Assembly: GCA_019359075.1 (NCBI GenBank)
Contig: JAHHIB010000018.1
Location: 1 to 64,000, forward strand
Length of the DNA: 64,000 bases
Source: Kalymmatonema hyalinum WJT4-NPBG1
GTDB lineage: Bacteria; Cyanobacteriota; Cyanobacteriia; Cyanobacteriales; Nostocaceae
Direction of reading: 5' to 3'
The notes below the pieces were generated by a model. That model saw only the letters and a list, made by a program, of their open reading frames with translations, had not been told where the DNA came from and did not search any database. Position 1 is the first letter of the stretch, and each line of letters begins with the position of its first letter. Made by a program: the position numbers and the translations under genes. This document shows positions 7,755 through 16,607 of this stretch, in pieces.

Positions 7755-8339
7755 TCAAAAATGACAAATTTTCACTAAGAAAGGGGCGATCTCTGCTAGA
7801 GGTAGAATATTCTGGGCCACACCACGGGCGATCGCCGCTTTCGGCATTGTCGGACAAGCTGCTGTTGAAGGTTCTTCTACCACAGTTCTGCCGCCGCGTG
7901 CCCTGATTTTTGCCATTCCTCCGCTACCATCATGATTGGCTCCTGTCAAGAGTACTCCAATCAATTTTTCGGCATAAGTATCGGCAGCGGTTTCAAATAG
8001 CACATCTATAGACGGTCGCGCATAAGTCACAGGAGCATCAGTAGATAAAGAAAAGCAAGGATAAGGAACCGAGTCACTTCCCGCTTCTATCATCAAATGA
8101 TAATCTGCTGGAGCTAAATATATGCAACCAGGCACAATTTCTTCTTTATCTTGCGGCTCTATGACAACCAAAGGAGTATACTGCTGCAACATCATTCTCA
8201 ATTTATCATCAGAAGATTTGTGGCGGTGTTGGACAATTGCCACAGGTACTGGGAAGTTTCTGGGCAATCCGGCGAGTAAGACTTCAAGGGCTTGTAACCC
8301 TCCTAAGGATGCACCGACAACAACCAGTTGAAATGTCAT
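7755..8339 (-). CDS. CheB-type protein-glutamate methylesterase, catalytic domain only
   Basis: A 194-residue protein consisting only of the CheB C-terminal domain. The catalytic triad is visible as Ser11 (GASLGG), His38 (IVQHRH) and Asp137 (TGANHDGSGGM). The usual N-terminal receiver is missing. CheB removes methyl groups from glutamates of chemoreceptors or other signalling proteins. With no MCP or CheA nearby, and CheR plus a PAS-hybrid kinase as neighbours, it more likely tunes a non-chemotactic relay; that is an inference. Expression is probably with cheR (70 bp upstream) and the kinase (165 bp downstream). Confidence 0.9.
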   Translation of the reverse strand: MTFQLVVVGASLGGLQALEVLLAGLPRNFPVPVAIVQHRHKSSDDKLRMMLQQYTPLVVIEPQDKEEIVPGCIYLAPADYHLMIEAGSDSVPYPCFSLSTDAPVTYARPSIDVLFETAADTYAEKLIGVLLTGANHDGSGGMAKIRARGGRTVVEEPSTAACPTMPKAAIARGVAQNILPLAEIAPFLVKICHF

Positions 8340-8408
8340 TAGGAATGATAAATTAGAATAAATTATAAGTGATGAAATTTTATCATGATTTTTTTAGCAT
8401 TCATCATT

Positions 8409-9233
8409 TTACTGAATTCGGCGGTAAAGCTTTTCTCCACCTTCTAACTCTTCATAGTCTTGCTCATGCGGGGTGAACTTCAGCGTTTCTTGGCGTCCCA
8501 AACCTAATATTCCAAACTTCACATGGCTTTCATAAAAAAGCTTATGAACTCTATGTTGTAAAGATTGATTAAAGTAAATCAAGACATTGCGACATAAAAT
8601 AATATGAAATTCATTAAAGGAATTATCTGTCGCTAAATTATGTTGTGAAAAAACCATATTTTCTTTAAGATTTGAAGAAAATATTGCATTATTATATGCT
8701 GCTGTGTAATACTCAGAAAAAGATTTTTTCCCACCTGCTTCTAAATAGTTACGAGTATAACCTTGCATCAAATCTAGTGGATAAATTCCAGTTTTAGCTT
8801 TTCGTAATACCATGTCATTGATATCAGTCGCATACAATCGGCAACGGTGATAAAGCCCCTCTTCGTGTAATAAAATTGCCATAGAATAAACTTCTTCACC
8901 CGTGGAACATCCAGCGTGCCAAATGCGGATAAAAGGATAAGTTCGTAAGAACGGCACCACTTTTTTTCTAAATGTCAGAAAAAAGCTGGGATCACGAAAC
9001 ATGGTAGTGACGTTAACTGAAAGAGCGTACAAAAATCTCTCCATATATTCGGGGTGATGGAGAACTTTTTCCTGCAGTCCAGAAATACTGGTTAAACCTT
9101 CGGCTTGAATGATGTTCCAAATTCGCCGTTTGAGTGAAGCTAAGGCATAATTTCTAAAATCAAACCCGTAGTAACGATATATCCCTTCTAATAGCAATTT
9201 AATTTCAATGTCCTCGAGCTGCTCTCTAAGCAT
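8409..9233 (-). CDS. CheR-type protein-glutamate O-methyltransferase
   Basis: A 274-residue protein when started at the ATG at 9233 (MLREQLEDIEIKLLLEGIYR), where similarity to CheR begins. An upstream in-frame ATG at 9431 would add 66 residues and overlap the divergent capA-like gene, so I prefer the shorter form. The N-terminal CheR helical domain (YGFDFRNYALASLKRRIW) is followed by a SAM-binding fold with IRIWHAGCSTGEEVYSMA and the C-terminal LGRQETL...YRRI. It uses SAM to methylate glutamate side chains. It is first in the cheR-cheB-hybrid kinase set. Confidence 0.88.
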   Translation of the reverse strand: MLREQLEDIEIKLLLEGIYRYYGFDFRNYALASLKRRIWNIIQAEGLTSISGLQEKVLHHPEYMERFLYALSVNVTTMFRDPSFFLTFRKKVVPFLRTYPFIRIWHAGCSTGEEVYSMAILLHEEGLYHRCRLYATDINDMVLRKAKTGIYPLDLMQGYTRNYLEAGGKKSFSEYYTAAYNNAIFSSNLKENMVFSQHNLATDNSFNEFHIILCRNVLIYFNQSLQHRVHKLFYESHVKFGILGLGRQETLKFTPHEQDYEELEGGEKLYRRIQ

Positions 9234-9419
9234 ATAAATATTTATTTCATCATCGCAGTTGCCCAACCTTAACCTTTCGAGTTGCCCATCTTTTGTAACA
9301 AAGTATAGGTTTGCTGTCAAACGCAATTCCTCAAAAATTATGTTGCGAATAACTCCCAGTATACATTGACATTTAACACTTCTAGGATATACTTGCGCCA
9401 TATTCTGAGGTGCGCAAGT

Positions 9420-10586
9420 ATGGTAAATCAAAAGCTTGGGAGATTACTACCATTCAGTTTTATCAGTTTCTGTTTTTGCCTAGGCATTGGTATAGGGTTA
9501 TTCATCCGCTTTGGGCAATTACAACGAACAAACGCCGCAACAACATCTACAGATACAGATACACTGCCAGTTCAGTTCTCGATACCAGAAAACGCGTCTC
9601 CAGACACCATCACTATTCAAGCCGTTGGAGATGTTATTCCTGGGACAAATTACCCTAACTACAGACTTCCAGGCGATCGCAATCAGCTTATACCAAATTC
9701 GGTGAGAGCATATCTGCAAAGAGCCGATCTTTTATTTGGTAACTTTGAGAGTAGCTTAACAAAATACCCCTACAGCTCCAAAGATATCAGTCAAGGACAA
9801 GTTTTTGCGTTTCGCTCCCCACCAAGCTACGCCCAGCTTTTTGCTGATGTTGGGTTTAAGGTGATGAATATTGCGAACAACCATGCACAGGACTTTGGTA
9901 TGGTAGGGTTCCAAGACACAGTAAAGAATCTCAAGGCTGTTGGCATCGAAACATTAGGTCACAAAAATCAAATTCTCTTGTTACAAGTGAATAATGTTCC
10001 TGTTGCCATGATTGGGTTTGCCCCTTACGAATTTTATAATTCTATTCACGATTTAGAAACAGCCAAAGCATTGGTACAACAAGCCAAAACACAGGCAAGT
10101 ATTGTGATTGTATCGATGCATGCAGGAGCTGAGGGAACAAGCGCACTGCGTGTTCAAGATAAAACTGAGTTTTTCTATGGCGAAAACCGAGGCAATTCTA
10201 TCCAGTTTGCTCGGAACATGATTGATGCAGGTGCAGATTTAGTCATCGGACATGGTCCTCACGTTCCCAGAGCTCTCGAAATGTATAATGGAAAATTGAT
10301 CGCTTATTCTTTAGGAAACTTTCTCGGATACCGAACTTTATCCACAGCCGCCCAAACTGGCTACTCAATGATTTTAGAAGCCAAACTAAACTCCAAGGGA
10401 AATTTGGTGTCGAGTAAAATTATCCCCGTTCACCTAGATAATCAAGGAATTCCCCACATTGATCAGCGCTTCCGGACAGTGGGACTCTTGCGTTATTTGA
10501 TTAGTCAAGATTTTCCCAACGATCAGGTAAAGATTAACAAAAAAGGTGAAATAGTATTGGCGGATGTAGTGGCAGAGAGGGAATAG
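9420..10586 (+). CDS. CapA-family protein (PGA_cap, metallophosphoesterase fold)
   Basis: A 388-residue protein from the ATG at 9420. A start at 9366 is open but adds a non-conserved leader. Residues 8-30 form a signal anchor (LPFSFISFCFCLGIGIGLFI). The calcineurin-like CapA fold follows, with ITIQAVGDVIPG, LLFGNFESSL, NIANNHAQDFG, VSMHAGAEG, GHGPHVPRALE and IAYSLGNFLGY. These hold the metal-ligand Asp, Asn and His residues. Family members act in poly-gamma-glutamate or capsule formation, but most cyanobacterial homologues have unknown substrates. It is probably periplasmic and membrane-anchored. It is divergent from cheR. Confidence 0.85.
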   Translation: MVNQKLGRLLPFSFISFCFCLGIGIGLFIRFGQLQRTNAATTSTDTDTLPVQFSIPENASPDTITIQAVGDVIPGTNYPNYRLPGDRNQLIPNSVRAYLQRADLLFGNFESSLTKYPYSSKDISQGQVFAFRSPPSYAQLFADVGFKVMNIANNHAQDFGMVGFQDTVKNLKAVGIETLGHKNQILLLQVNNVPVAMIGFAPYEFYNSIHDLETAKALVQQAKTQASIVIVSMHAGAEGTSALRVQDKTEFFYGENRGNSIQFARNMIDAGADLVIGHGPHVPRALEMYNGKLIAYSLGNFLGYRTLSTAAQTGYSMILEAKLNSKGNLVSSKIIPVHLDNQGIPHIDQRFRTVGLLRYLISQDFPNDQVKINKKGEIVLADVVAERE

Positions 10587-10720
10587 AGAGGTAACGAATG
10601 CAATGACGGATGTAACGGATGAGTGAGTGACTATCTAGCCGTTACATCTGTTACGGTAAGCGTTCTGAGTCTGTATTTGACACTGCTACGCGTAAAAGGC
10701 GATCAGCTTAGAGAAGTGCC

Positions 10721-10832
10721 CCTTGGGCGATGGCGCTTTTCTCCCGCTGAGTCCTCCGGACACGCTACGCGTTAGCGTTAGCTCCTCCGCAGGAGGCACG
10801 CGATGGGCAAAGCCCCGCATAAAGGCGATCGC
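10721..10832. repeat. Composite palindromic interspersed repeat
   Basis: Dense inverted repeats: TCCTCCGGACACGCTACGCG followed by TTAGCG, GCTCCTCCGCAGGAGGCACG, then GGGCAAAGCCCCGC and GGCGATCGC (HIP1). Related pieces occur at 1411-1450, 14769-14802 and 26247-26302. Such modules are mobile, non-coding and common in filamentous cyanobacteria. A 65-codon minus-strand frame through this area is an artefact of the repeat. Confidence 0.65.
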
Positions 10833-10869
10833 ATTCACCCAATCGCTTATTCTGAATCTAGAACCATGT

Positions 10870-11499
10870 CTACTGTTGTCCACGCAAAAAGTTTCTTAAC
10901 CACCTAATCGCCTCACTTGTCGTCTGCTCGCTTGCAATTTGCAGACATTGCCGCACAATTTCTGAAACATTAGGAAAGTAGCTACTTTCTCCAAGTACGT
11001 AGCTCTCGCCGTGCAATCTATAAACGAGTAACTGGTTATTCTTTAGCAGCCAAACCTCTGGCACTCGATAGGGTAAATAATCATTGATATCTGTATAATT
11101 AGTAACATCTATTTGAATCGCCAAATCAGGCGGAGGCTCGTTCTGCCAGTCGATGCGATCCTTGCCTTGAACTTTTTGCCAATTCTCAATGTAAAAGCAA
11201 TAGTCAGGTTCAATGCCGCTGACTTCGCTCAAGCTCATAGTGATGGGTGTAAATGAGTCGTATACTCGGTTTAAGTAGTCAAGCAAAGCTTTAACGATAT
11301 CCGCAACTAAACTAGCTTTGCGTCCATGCTCAGGTAAAGGAGCCATCAACAAAATCTCATTATGTCGGTATTTAATCCGAGGAATAGTGCGATCGCCCAA
11401 CTGTAAGAGCAGCCTTTGGTAGTCTTGCCAGTTTCCCAAGAGTTTCAAGACAGCGCCAGGAGGCAACTCGATTCTTTCTGGTGTAATTACAGTATTCAT
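10870..11499 (-). CDS. Uma2 family protein (DUF820, PD-(D/E)XK nuclease fold)
   Basis: A 209-residue member of a family hugely expanded in cyanobacteria. Typical features are the YRHNEILLMAPLPEHGRKAS segment, GIEPDYCFYIENW, PPDLAIQIDVTNYTDINDY and PYRVPEVWLLKN. The IEPDYCF and DLAIQIDVT strands carry the acidic residues of the restriction-endonuclease-like core. The canonical EV(L/S) motif reads QIDVT, so the usual Glu of E-x-K appears to be changed and activity is doubtful. The family's biological role is unknown. It lies 24 bp downstream of larE in the same orientation, which is probably chance. Confidence 0.85.
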   Translation of the reverse strand: MNTVITPERIELPPGAVLKLLGNWQDYQRLLLQLGDRTIPRIKYRHNEILLMAPLPEHGRKASLVADIVKALLDYLNRVYDSFTPITMSLSEVSGIEPDYCFYIENWQKVQGKDRIDWQNEPPPDLAIQIDVTNYTDINDYLPYRVPEVWLLKNNQLLVYRLHGESYVLGESSYFPNVSEIVRQCLQIASEQTTSEAIRWLRNFLRGQQ

Positions 11500-11523
11500 C
11501 TAGACCTGATCGCCTCTAGTATT

Positions 11524-12354
11524 TTATGCTTTAACGCCTAAAGTTTCTCGATTCAACACTTGATTTAACTTACCGCTGCGATAACCTTCTAAATCTAATG
11601 TGACGTAGAGAAAACCAAACTCTTGAAAAGCGGAAACGACTGATGGCAAATCAATCTTCAGCACAAACTCTTTGATTTGTTCTGGTGGTAATTCAATTCG
11701 TGCTGTCTCTCCCTCGGAACGCACGCGCAAATTCTGGTAACCCAACTTACGTAAGTATATTTCTGCCCGACCGACTCGTTGCAGCTTGGCTACGGTAATC
11801 TCTTCGCCGTAGGGAAAGCGTGAACTCAGACAAGGTTGTGCGGGTTTATCCCACCAAGGTAAACCGAGTTCTTGGGAAATTTGGCGGACTTCAGCTTTGG
11901 TGATTCCAACTTCTGCTAAGGGCGATCGCGCACCTCTTTCTTTTGCCGCCTGAATTCCTGGGCGATAATCGTGTAAGTCATCAGCATTCACTCCATCCAC
12001 CACATATGGATAACCCAATTTCCTAGCTAAGGGTTTGAGAGTGTCGTGCAGTTCACTTTTACAAAAATAACAGCGGTTCACAGGGTTGGAGGTGTAATTG
12101 GGATTTTCCATCTCGTGGGTTTGAATGATTTGATGAGGAATCCCAATCGTTGCTGCTTGAAGCGAGGCGTCTTCCAACTCTTCTGGTAATAGCGAGGGAG
12201 AAACAGCCGTGACAGCTAAAGCGCGATCGCCCAACACATCATAAGCTATCTTGGCGACCATTGTGCTATCAACGCCACCAGAGTAGGCGATCATTGCCTG
12301 CTCCATTTCTACAAATAACGCTTTTAGTTGCTCAAGTTTTTCTGTTAGCATCAT
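11524..12354 (-). CDS. larE: LarE: ATP-dependent sacrificial/Fe-S sulfur transferase
   Basis: A 276-residue protein from the ATG at 12354; an upstream ATG at 12396 adds 14 residues that do not match the family. The PP-loop SGGVDST at residues 25-31 binds ATP. LarE adenylates and sulfurates pyridinium dicarboxylate precursors of the nickel-pincer nucleotide cofactor. Three cysteines are visible at NRCYFCK and QPCLSSR. That is the pattern of LarE types that hold a [4Fe-4S] cluster, in contrast to the single sacrificial Cys of the Lactobacillus enzyme. No larB, larC or larA is adjacent, so its partner and client are unknown here. Confidence 0.88.
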   Translation of the reverse strand: MMLTEKLEQLKALFVEMEQAMIAYSGGVDSTMVAKIAYDVLGDRALAVTAVSPSLLPEELEDASLQAATIGIPHQIIQTHEMENPNYTSNPVNRCYFCKSELHDTLKPLARKLGYPYVVDGVNADDLHDYRPGIQAAKERGARSPLAEVGITKAEVRQISQELGLPWWDKPAQPCLSSRFPYGEEITVAKLQRVGRAEIYLRKLGYQNLRVRSEGETARIELPPEQIKEFVLKIDLPSVVSAFQEFGFLYVTLDLEGYRSGKLNQVLNRETLGVKA

Positions 12355-12438
12355 TTCCAATCTTGCCCCAACGGCATCGCACCCGATGAATTCCATTTTA
12401 GGGGGGCAATCAAGGAATTAGGGAATTTCTATGCTGTA

Positions 12439-13329
12439 ATGACTGAAAACCAAGTAAAGACTATGAATGCACAATTTGCTCAATTAATAGTTAATGGTAT
12501 TGCTGTGGGGAGCATTATTGCTTTAGCAGCAGTTGGACTCACGCTTATCAATGGAATTTTACGGTTATCTAACTTTGCTCACGGTGACTTTGTGACATTG
12601 GGGGCTTATCTGACGCTGCTGGTTAATACCTTTGGTGTCAATATTTGGCTGTCTATGGTAGTGGCTGCAATAGGAACGGTAGCAGCTATGCTGTTGTCCG
12701 AAAAGTTACTGTGGTCGCGAATGCGCTCTATCCGTGCGACTTCCACCACTTTCATTATTATCTCTATCGGGCTTGCCTTATTCCTTCGCAATGGCATTAT
12801 CCTGATCTGGGGCGGTAGTAACAAAACTTACAATTTACCTGTCACCCCTGCTATGGATATTCTGGGCGTGAAAGTCCCACAAAATCAATTGTTGGTTCTG
12901 TTCCTAGCAGTGTTAGCAATTGTGATATTGCACTACCTTTTGCAAAACACCAAAATTGGCAAGGCAATGCGAGCAGTTGCTGATGATTTGGACTTAGCTA
13001 GGGTTTCTGGTATCAATGTAGACAGAGTTGTCCTTTGGACTTGGGTGATTGCCGGTACTTTGACATCTTTGGGTGGCAGTATGTATGGCTTGCTGACAGC
13101 TGTGCGACCAAATATGGGCTGGTTCTTAATTTTACCTTTATTTGCCTCAGTTATTTTGGGAGGAATTGGCAACCCATACGGTGCGATCGCAGCGGCTTTT
13201 ATCATCGGAATTGCTCAGGAAGCCAGCACTCTTTTCCTTGGTTCTCAGTACAAACAAGGGGTGGCGCTGTTACTTATGATTTTGGTGCTGCTTGTTCGTC
13301 CCAAAGGTTTGTTCAGAAGCACAATTTGA
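12439..13329 (+). CDS. natD: Branched-chain/neutral amino acid ABC permease (LivH/NatD type)
   Basis: A 296-residue polytopic inner-membrane protein of the LivH family with about eight TM helices. Signatures are NGIAVGSIIALAAVGLTLI near the N-terminus, GILRLSNFAHGDFVTLGAYL, and the EAA-like loop KIGKAMRAVADDLDLARVSG. It closely resembles NatD of the N-I neutral amino acid transporter of Anabaena, which imports Pro, Phe, Leu and Gly and helps recover leaked amino acids. The partner genes (natA, B, C, E) are not adjacent; scattered nat genes are normal in Anabaena. Divergent from larE with an 84-bp shared gap. Confidence 0.88.
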   Translation: MTENQVKTMNAQFAQLIVNGIAVGSIIALAAVGLTLINGILRLSNFAHGDFVTLGAYLTLLVNTFGVNIWLSMVVAAIGTVAAMLLSEKLLWSRMRSIRATSTTFIIISIGLALFLRNGIILIWGGSNKTYNLPVTPAMDILGVKVPQNQLLVLFLAVLAIVILHYLLQNTKIGKAMRAVADDLDLARVSGINVDRVVLWTWVIAGTLTSLGGSMYGLLTAVRPNMGWFLILPLFASVILGGIGNPYGAIAAAFIIGIAQEASTLFLGSQYKQGVALLLMILVLLVRPKGLFRSTI

Positions 13330-13446
13330 GCAACACCAAAAGATAGGGATTGAGAATGGTTAGTAGTTAGCTCATTAGTCGTTAGTCAAATTTACAACTA
13401 ACTACTAACCAGTCCCCACTCCCCAAGCGTGGCATCAAAATGGCAA

Positions 13447-13611
13447 TTATGGATTAATCAAATGAAAGTAGATCCCTGCCACCAGGATGTTAAGTGCTAG
13501 TAAAACTAGGCTGATTGCAGTGCGAAAAGGGTAGGGTGGTTTGGCTCCCGTTTTGGCAACATCTGTGCCTACTTTTTTGTTAGCAGGTGCGAACTTGGCT
13601 TCAGTAGTCAT
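13447..13611 (-). CDS. psaX: Photosystem I subunit PsaX
   Basis: A 54-codon gene. The ATG at 13611 has AGGAGA 8-9 nt upstream. The N-terminal 25 residues are hydrophilic (MTTEAKFAPANKKVGTDVAK). The rest (AKPPYPFRTAISLVLLALN, then ILVAGIYFHLINP) aligns by eye with PsaX of thermophilic and heterocystous cyanobacteria (AKPTYAFRTFWAVLLLAINFLVA). PsaX is a single-TM peripheral PSI subunit that binds one chlorophyll. The N-terminal extension of about 20 residues relative to the Thermosynechococcus protein is notable. It is convergent with natD and downstream of lipA on the same strand. Confidence 0.8.
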   Translation of the reverse strand: MTTEAKFAPANKKVGTDVAKTGAKPPYPFRTAISLVLLALNILVAGIYFHLINP

Positions 13612-13757
13612 TCTGTTCTCTCCTATTTTAAAGACTTATTAACAAATACCAAAGAGCCGTCATATATAGCCAGATTCTTTAAGAATATTTTTGTGGATTT
13701 TGCACCACAGTTCAGCAGAAATAAACAACTAGGTTGCACGAAGCTCCTTCCCTTGCG

Positions 13758-13800
13758 GGTGTAGGGTGTGGTAAATTCCTACCTTTGCACCCTACACGCC
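13758..13800 (-). terminator. Inverted repeat downstream of lipA
   Basis: GTGTAGGG and CCCTACAC arms separated by about 23 nt, just beyond the lipA stop on its strand. No T-run follows, so termination is only a possibility. Confidence 0.3.
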
Positions 13801-13808
13801 ACACCCCC

Positions 13809-14720
13809 TTAGTCCTCAACCCCTGCGTGATAGGAACTACGAACTAGAGGAGCAGAACGGACATGGCTAAATCCCATTTCCCGTGCTATTATGCCTAACT
13901 CATCGAATTCTTCTGGTGTCCAGTATTTTTGAACGGGCAAATGTTCCAAGGAAGGACGCATATACTGACCAATTGTGATGCGATCGCACCCCACCTTGCG
14001 CAGATCCGCCATTGTCTCTATGACTTCCTCCACTGTTTCCCCATGTCCCAGCATCAGACCTGACTTAGTGGGAATCGAAGAATCGATTTCTTTGACAACT
14101 TGCAGGACAAAGAGCGAGCGATCGTACTTCGCTCCCCGGCGCACTGGTCCTTGTAAGCGCCGCACTGTCTCAATATTGTGATTGTAACAGGCTGGTTTCG
14201 CCTGCACAACCTCATGTATACGCTCGCGTTGACCTTGCTCTCCTGCACCCGCCCCACCCCAAAAATCTGGTGTCAACACCTCAATTTGAGTTTCTGGGCT
14301 CAACTGGCGGATCGTTTGCATTGTCTTGACAAAATGACCTGCACCTTTATCTGGCAAGTCATCTCGTGCTACGGAAGTCAGCACAACATAACGCAATCCT
14401 AAAAGCTGTACGGCTTGTGCTACCTTTTGCGGTTCCTCAAGGTCAAGAGGCATGGGCGCATGACCTTTATCTACTTGACAAAAAGCGCAAGACCTGGTGC
14501 AAGTAGCGCCCATGAGTAGGAAAGTTGCTGTTTTTTGGGAGTAGCACTCCCCCCGGTTGGGACAGCGTCCTTCTTCGCAAATTGTATGAATTTGGCGCTG
14601 CTTGATAATACGTTGTACTGTAGAAAGTTCGCTGGCTTTGCCAATTGGGCGACGCAACCACCTTGGCATTGCCGTAATTTCAGACTTAAGTTGTTCCTGT
14701 TGTGAAGAAGTCATAAGCAT
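13809..14720 (-). CDS. lipA: Lipoyl synthase
   Basis: A 303-residue radical-SAM enzyme that inserts two sulfurs into octanoyl chains on carrier domains of 2-oxoacid dehydrogenases and GcvH. Both clusters are visible: auxiliary cluster [12 protein letters not shown] and SAM cluster CTRSCAFC. The conserved C-terminal RSSYHAG supplies the serine ligand of the auxiliary cluster. Cyanobacteria often carry two lipA paralogues; this looks like a full catalytic copy of usual length. The start may be either of the two closely spaced ATGs (MLM). No lipB is adjacent. Confidence 0.95.
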   Translation of the reverse strand: MLMTSSQQEQLKSEITAMPRWLRRPIGKASELSTVQRIIKQRQIHTICEEGRCPNRGECYSQKTATFLLMGATCTRSCAFCQVDKGHAPMPLDLEEPQKVAQAVQLLGLRYVVLTSVARDDLPDKGAGHFVKTMQTIRQLSPETQIEVLTPDFWGGAGAGEQGQRERIHEVVQAKPACYNHNIETVRRLQGPVRRGAKYDRSLFVLQVVKEIDSSIPTKSGLMLGHGETVEEVIETMADLRKVGCDRITIGQYMRPSLEHLPVQKYWTPEEFDELGIIAREMGFSHVRSAPLVRSSYHAGVED

Positions 14721-15061
14721 TCAAAATCTTCCTAAACAAGAGTAGGGGGAGATGAGGGTAGAGAGCGTATCCCTGACGGGACGCTTTGCGACGAGCGCGA
14801 GTATTGAGGGAGAAGTAGAAATTCTCCCTTGTCCTCGTTGTCCTCCTCATCCTCCTCATCCTCCTCATCCCTTCTTGCCTTAAATATCACCATGACACAA
14901 ATTCAGCAGCTGAAGTTGGACAGAACACATCAAATACTGTCATTTATCCTGGAAATTACTCTCCCCCGATTCAAAGAAACATTGAGTATAGTGGGAGAAT
15001 TCTTGACGCTACATAGCGAAACTACCAAGTCAACCTAAAGTTTTTATTAGAGCAAACAGTC
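14721..15061. other. Intergenic stretch with CCTCCTCAT repeat
   Basis: Holds a palindromic GACGGGACGC/GCGAGTA module (14769-14802) and a run of TCCTCCTCA units (14838-14872). A 49-codon frame (14892-15038, MTQIQQLKLDRTHQILSF) lies 23 bp before the response regulator. It has no recognisable similarity and I do not accept it as a gene. Confidence 0.4.
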
Positions 15062-15634
15062 GTGGCAAGTCACAAAATTTTAGTTATCGATGACACTACA
15101 GTTGTCAGGGTAAAAGTACGAGAAATGTTGCCACCCGGCAACTTCGAGGTTTTGGAAGCAAAAGATGGTCTAGAAGGATTGAATTTAATCCGTCAGGAAA
15201 AACTTAGCCTGATCATGCTGGATTTCCTACTGCCTAAAATGAGTGGTTGGGAAGTTTTTCAGCAGATTCAATCCCAACCGGATCTCAGGAAAATCCCCCT
15301 GGTCATTATCTCTGGTCGTAAAGAAGAGGTGACGGAGAAAATACCAGAACCCTTTGAATATTTTGAATTTCTCGGAAAGCCTTTTGACCAAAAGCAACTC
15401 ATTGACGCAATTAAGTCAGCAATGACAAAGGCTAAACAGCCGCGCCAAGAACCAAATCAACTCTTAGCAGCAGCTGCAAATAGTGCTGCTTCAGCCACCT
15501 CTGATGCTGGAGGAGCATCAGCTGCTGAGATTCAGGTATTAAATGAGAAAATTGCCAAAATGCAGGCAGAAATAGATAGTTTGAAGAAACAGTTAGCTCA
15601 GGTCATCAGCTTTATTAAACAGAAAATCACATAA
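15062..15634 (+). CDS. Response regulator with C-terminal coiled coil
   Basis: A 190-residue protein with a GTG start. Residues 4-122 form a receiver: KILVIDDTTVVRVKVREML, phospho-acceptor in SLIMLDFLLPKMSG, Thr/Ser position in VIISGR and Lys in FLGKPFD. After an Ala/Ser-rich linker (residues 135-155), a predicted coiled coil (IQVLNEKIAKMQAEIDSLKK) runs to the end. There is no DNA-binding or enzymatic output domain. Output is probably through dimerisation or docking on a partner. It stands alone, and the cognate kinase is not identifiable. Confidence 0.88.
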   Translation: MASHKILVIDDTTVVRVKVREMLPPGNFEVLEAKDGLEGLNLIRQEKLSLIMLDFLLPKMSGWEVFQQIQSQPDLRKIPLVIISGRKEEVTEKIPEPFEYFEFLGKPFDQKQLIDAIKSAMTKAKQPRQEPNQLLAAAANSAASATSDAGGASAAEIQVLNEKIAKMQAEIDSLKKQLAQVISFIKQKIT

Positions 15635-15779
15635 ATAGATAAGTAAAAAGAAACAGAACTACGTTAAGAAATGTAAAAATGCCTGAAACTCTTGCCAATG
15701 AATAATGACTAATGACAGTTTGAACGAGTTAACTTTATTTATCAGACCTACTTAGTAGAAGCTGAACGATGTATATGTA

Positions 15780-15870
15780 TGCTTAAACCAGTTAGCCTGC
15801 CCGAATTTATCCTCAAGCGGAGCAAAGACCTTCTAAGGCTGTCTGCTTGTGGAGTCAGGCTGGCTTTTTT
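15780..15870 (+). ncRNA. Candidate sRNA with terminator hairpin
   Basis: The outer stem AGTTAGCCTG (15790-15799) pairs with CAGGCTGGCT (15856-15865), 10 bp with two G-T wobbles, and is directly followed by a T-run (15866-15870). An inner stem CC-T-CAAGC (15811-15818) pairs with GCTTG-T-GG (15845-15852). A TATGTAT box at about 15772-15778 could serve as -10. The structure lies 145 bp after the response regulator, too far for a simple terminator. It matches no sRNA family that I can name. Confidence 0.45.
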
Positions 15871-16607
15871 GTTGTTTAGGCTATTGACTGAAAATTGTGT
15901 CAAGACGGTTGGAAATAAGGTTTATAGACAAAACTGACTATCGCCCGCACGCTCGATGCAGTGTTATAATCAAGTGTTCTGTTAATGTTCGTGGTGTTTA
16001 AGGATATTTTTGTTTATCCAAAACTTTTTTTGGCAATTTTTTTTATTTTTCTATTTAAAAATATCCGTAATTACCTAGGTTTCTAGTTTCGAGACTACAT
16101 AGTAGCTGAAAGTAAGTGAATTCCAATATATTATATTTTTAGTATATCTTCATAGGTATACATAATAAATCGAAGTCATGAAAGTCTCTGTAATTTTAAG
16201 TATTTTTATTTAGATATCAGAAATTCTGCACTTTAGTAAAAGCTCAGAATATACTGATTAGCCTGTAGACAGCATTTCCTACTTAGGACAGATGCCAATT
16301 TAGGCATTACTACAAAGATAATTTGAATAGCGTGGAAAAAATAATACTCAGGAAATATAGCAATTAAATAAAATTTATGAAATGAACCTCTAATATTAAT
16401 CTCGACTTACTCAAGCTTTCCGCGAAAGAGCCGTAAACTACTCTGTTCTCACTTGAAAACGACCATTAACCTAGCGAAACCGAATTGTTTTGCCCTTTTT
16501 TGTTCCTCAATCGGTTCTACGAAATTTTGTGGTTTGTGTAGCGAGTTATTATGCACAAAAGATTGATAATTTAATCAGCCAAAATATAAAGGCATAAATG
16601 AAAAACA

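Noticed and set aside
14892-15038. 49-codon ORF just before the response regulator
   Set aside because: No SD, no recognised similarity and no clear link to the next gene.
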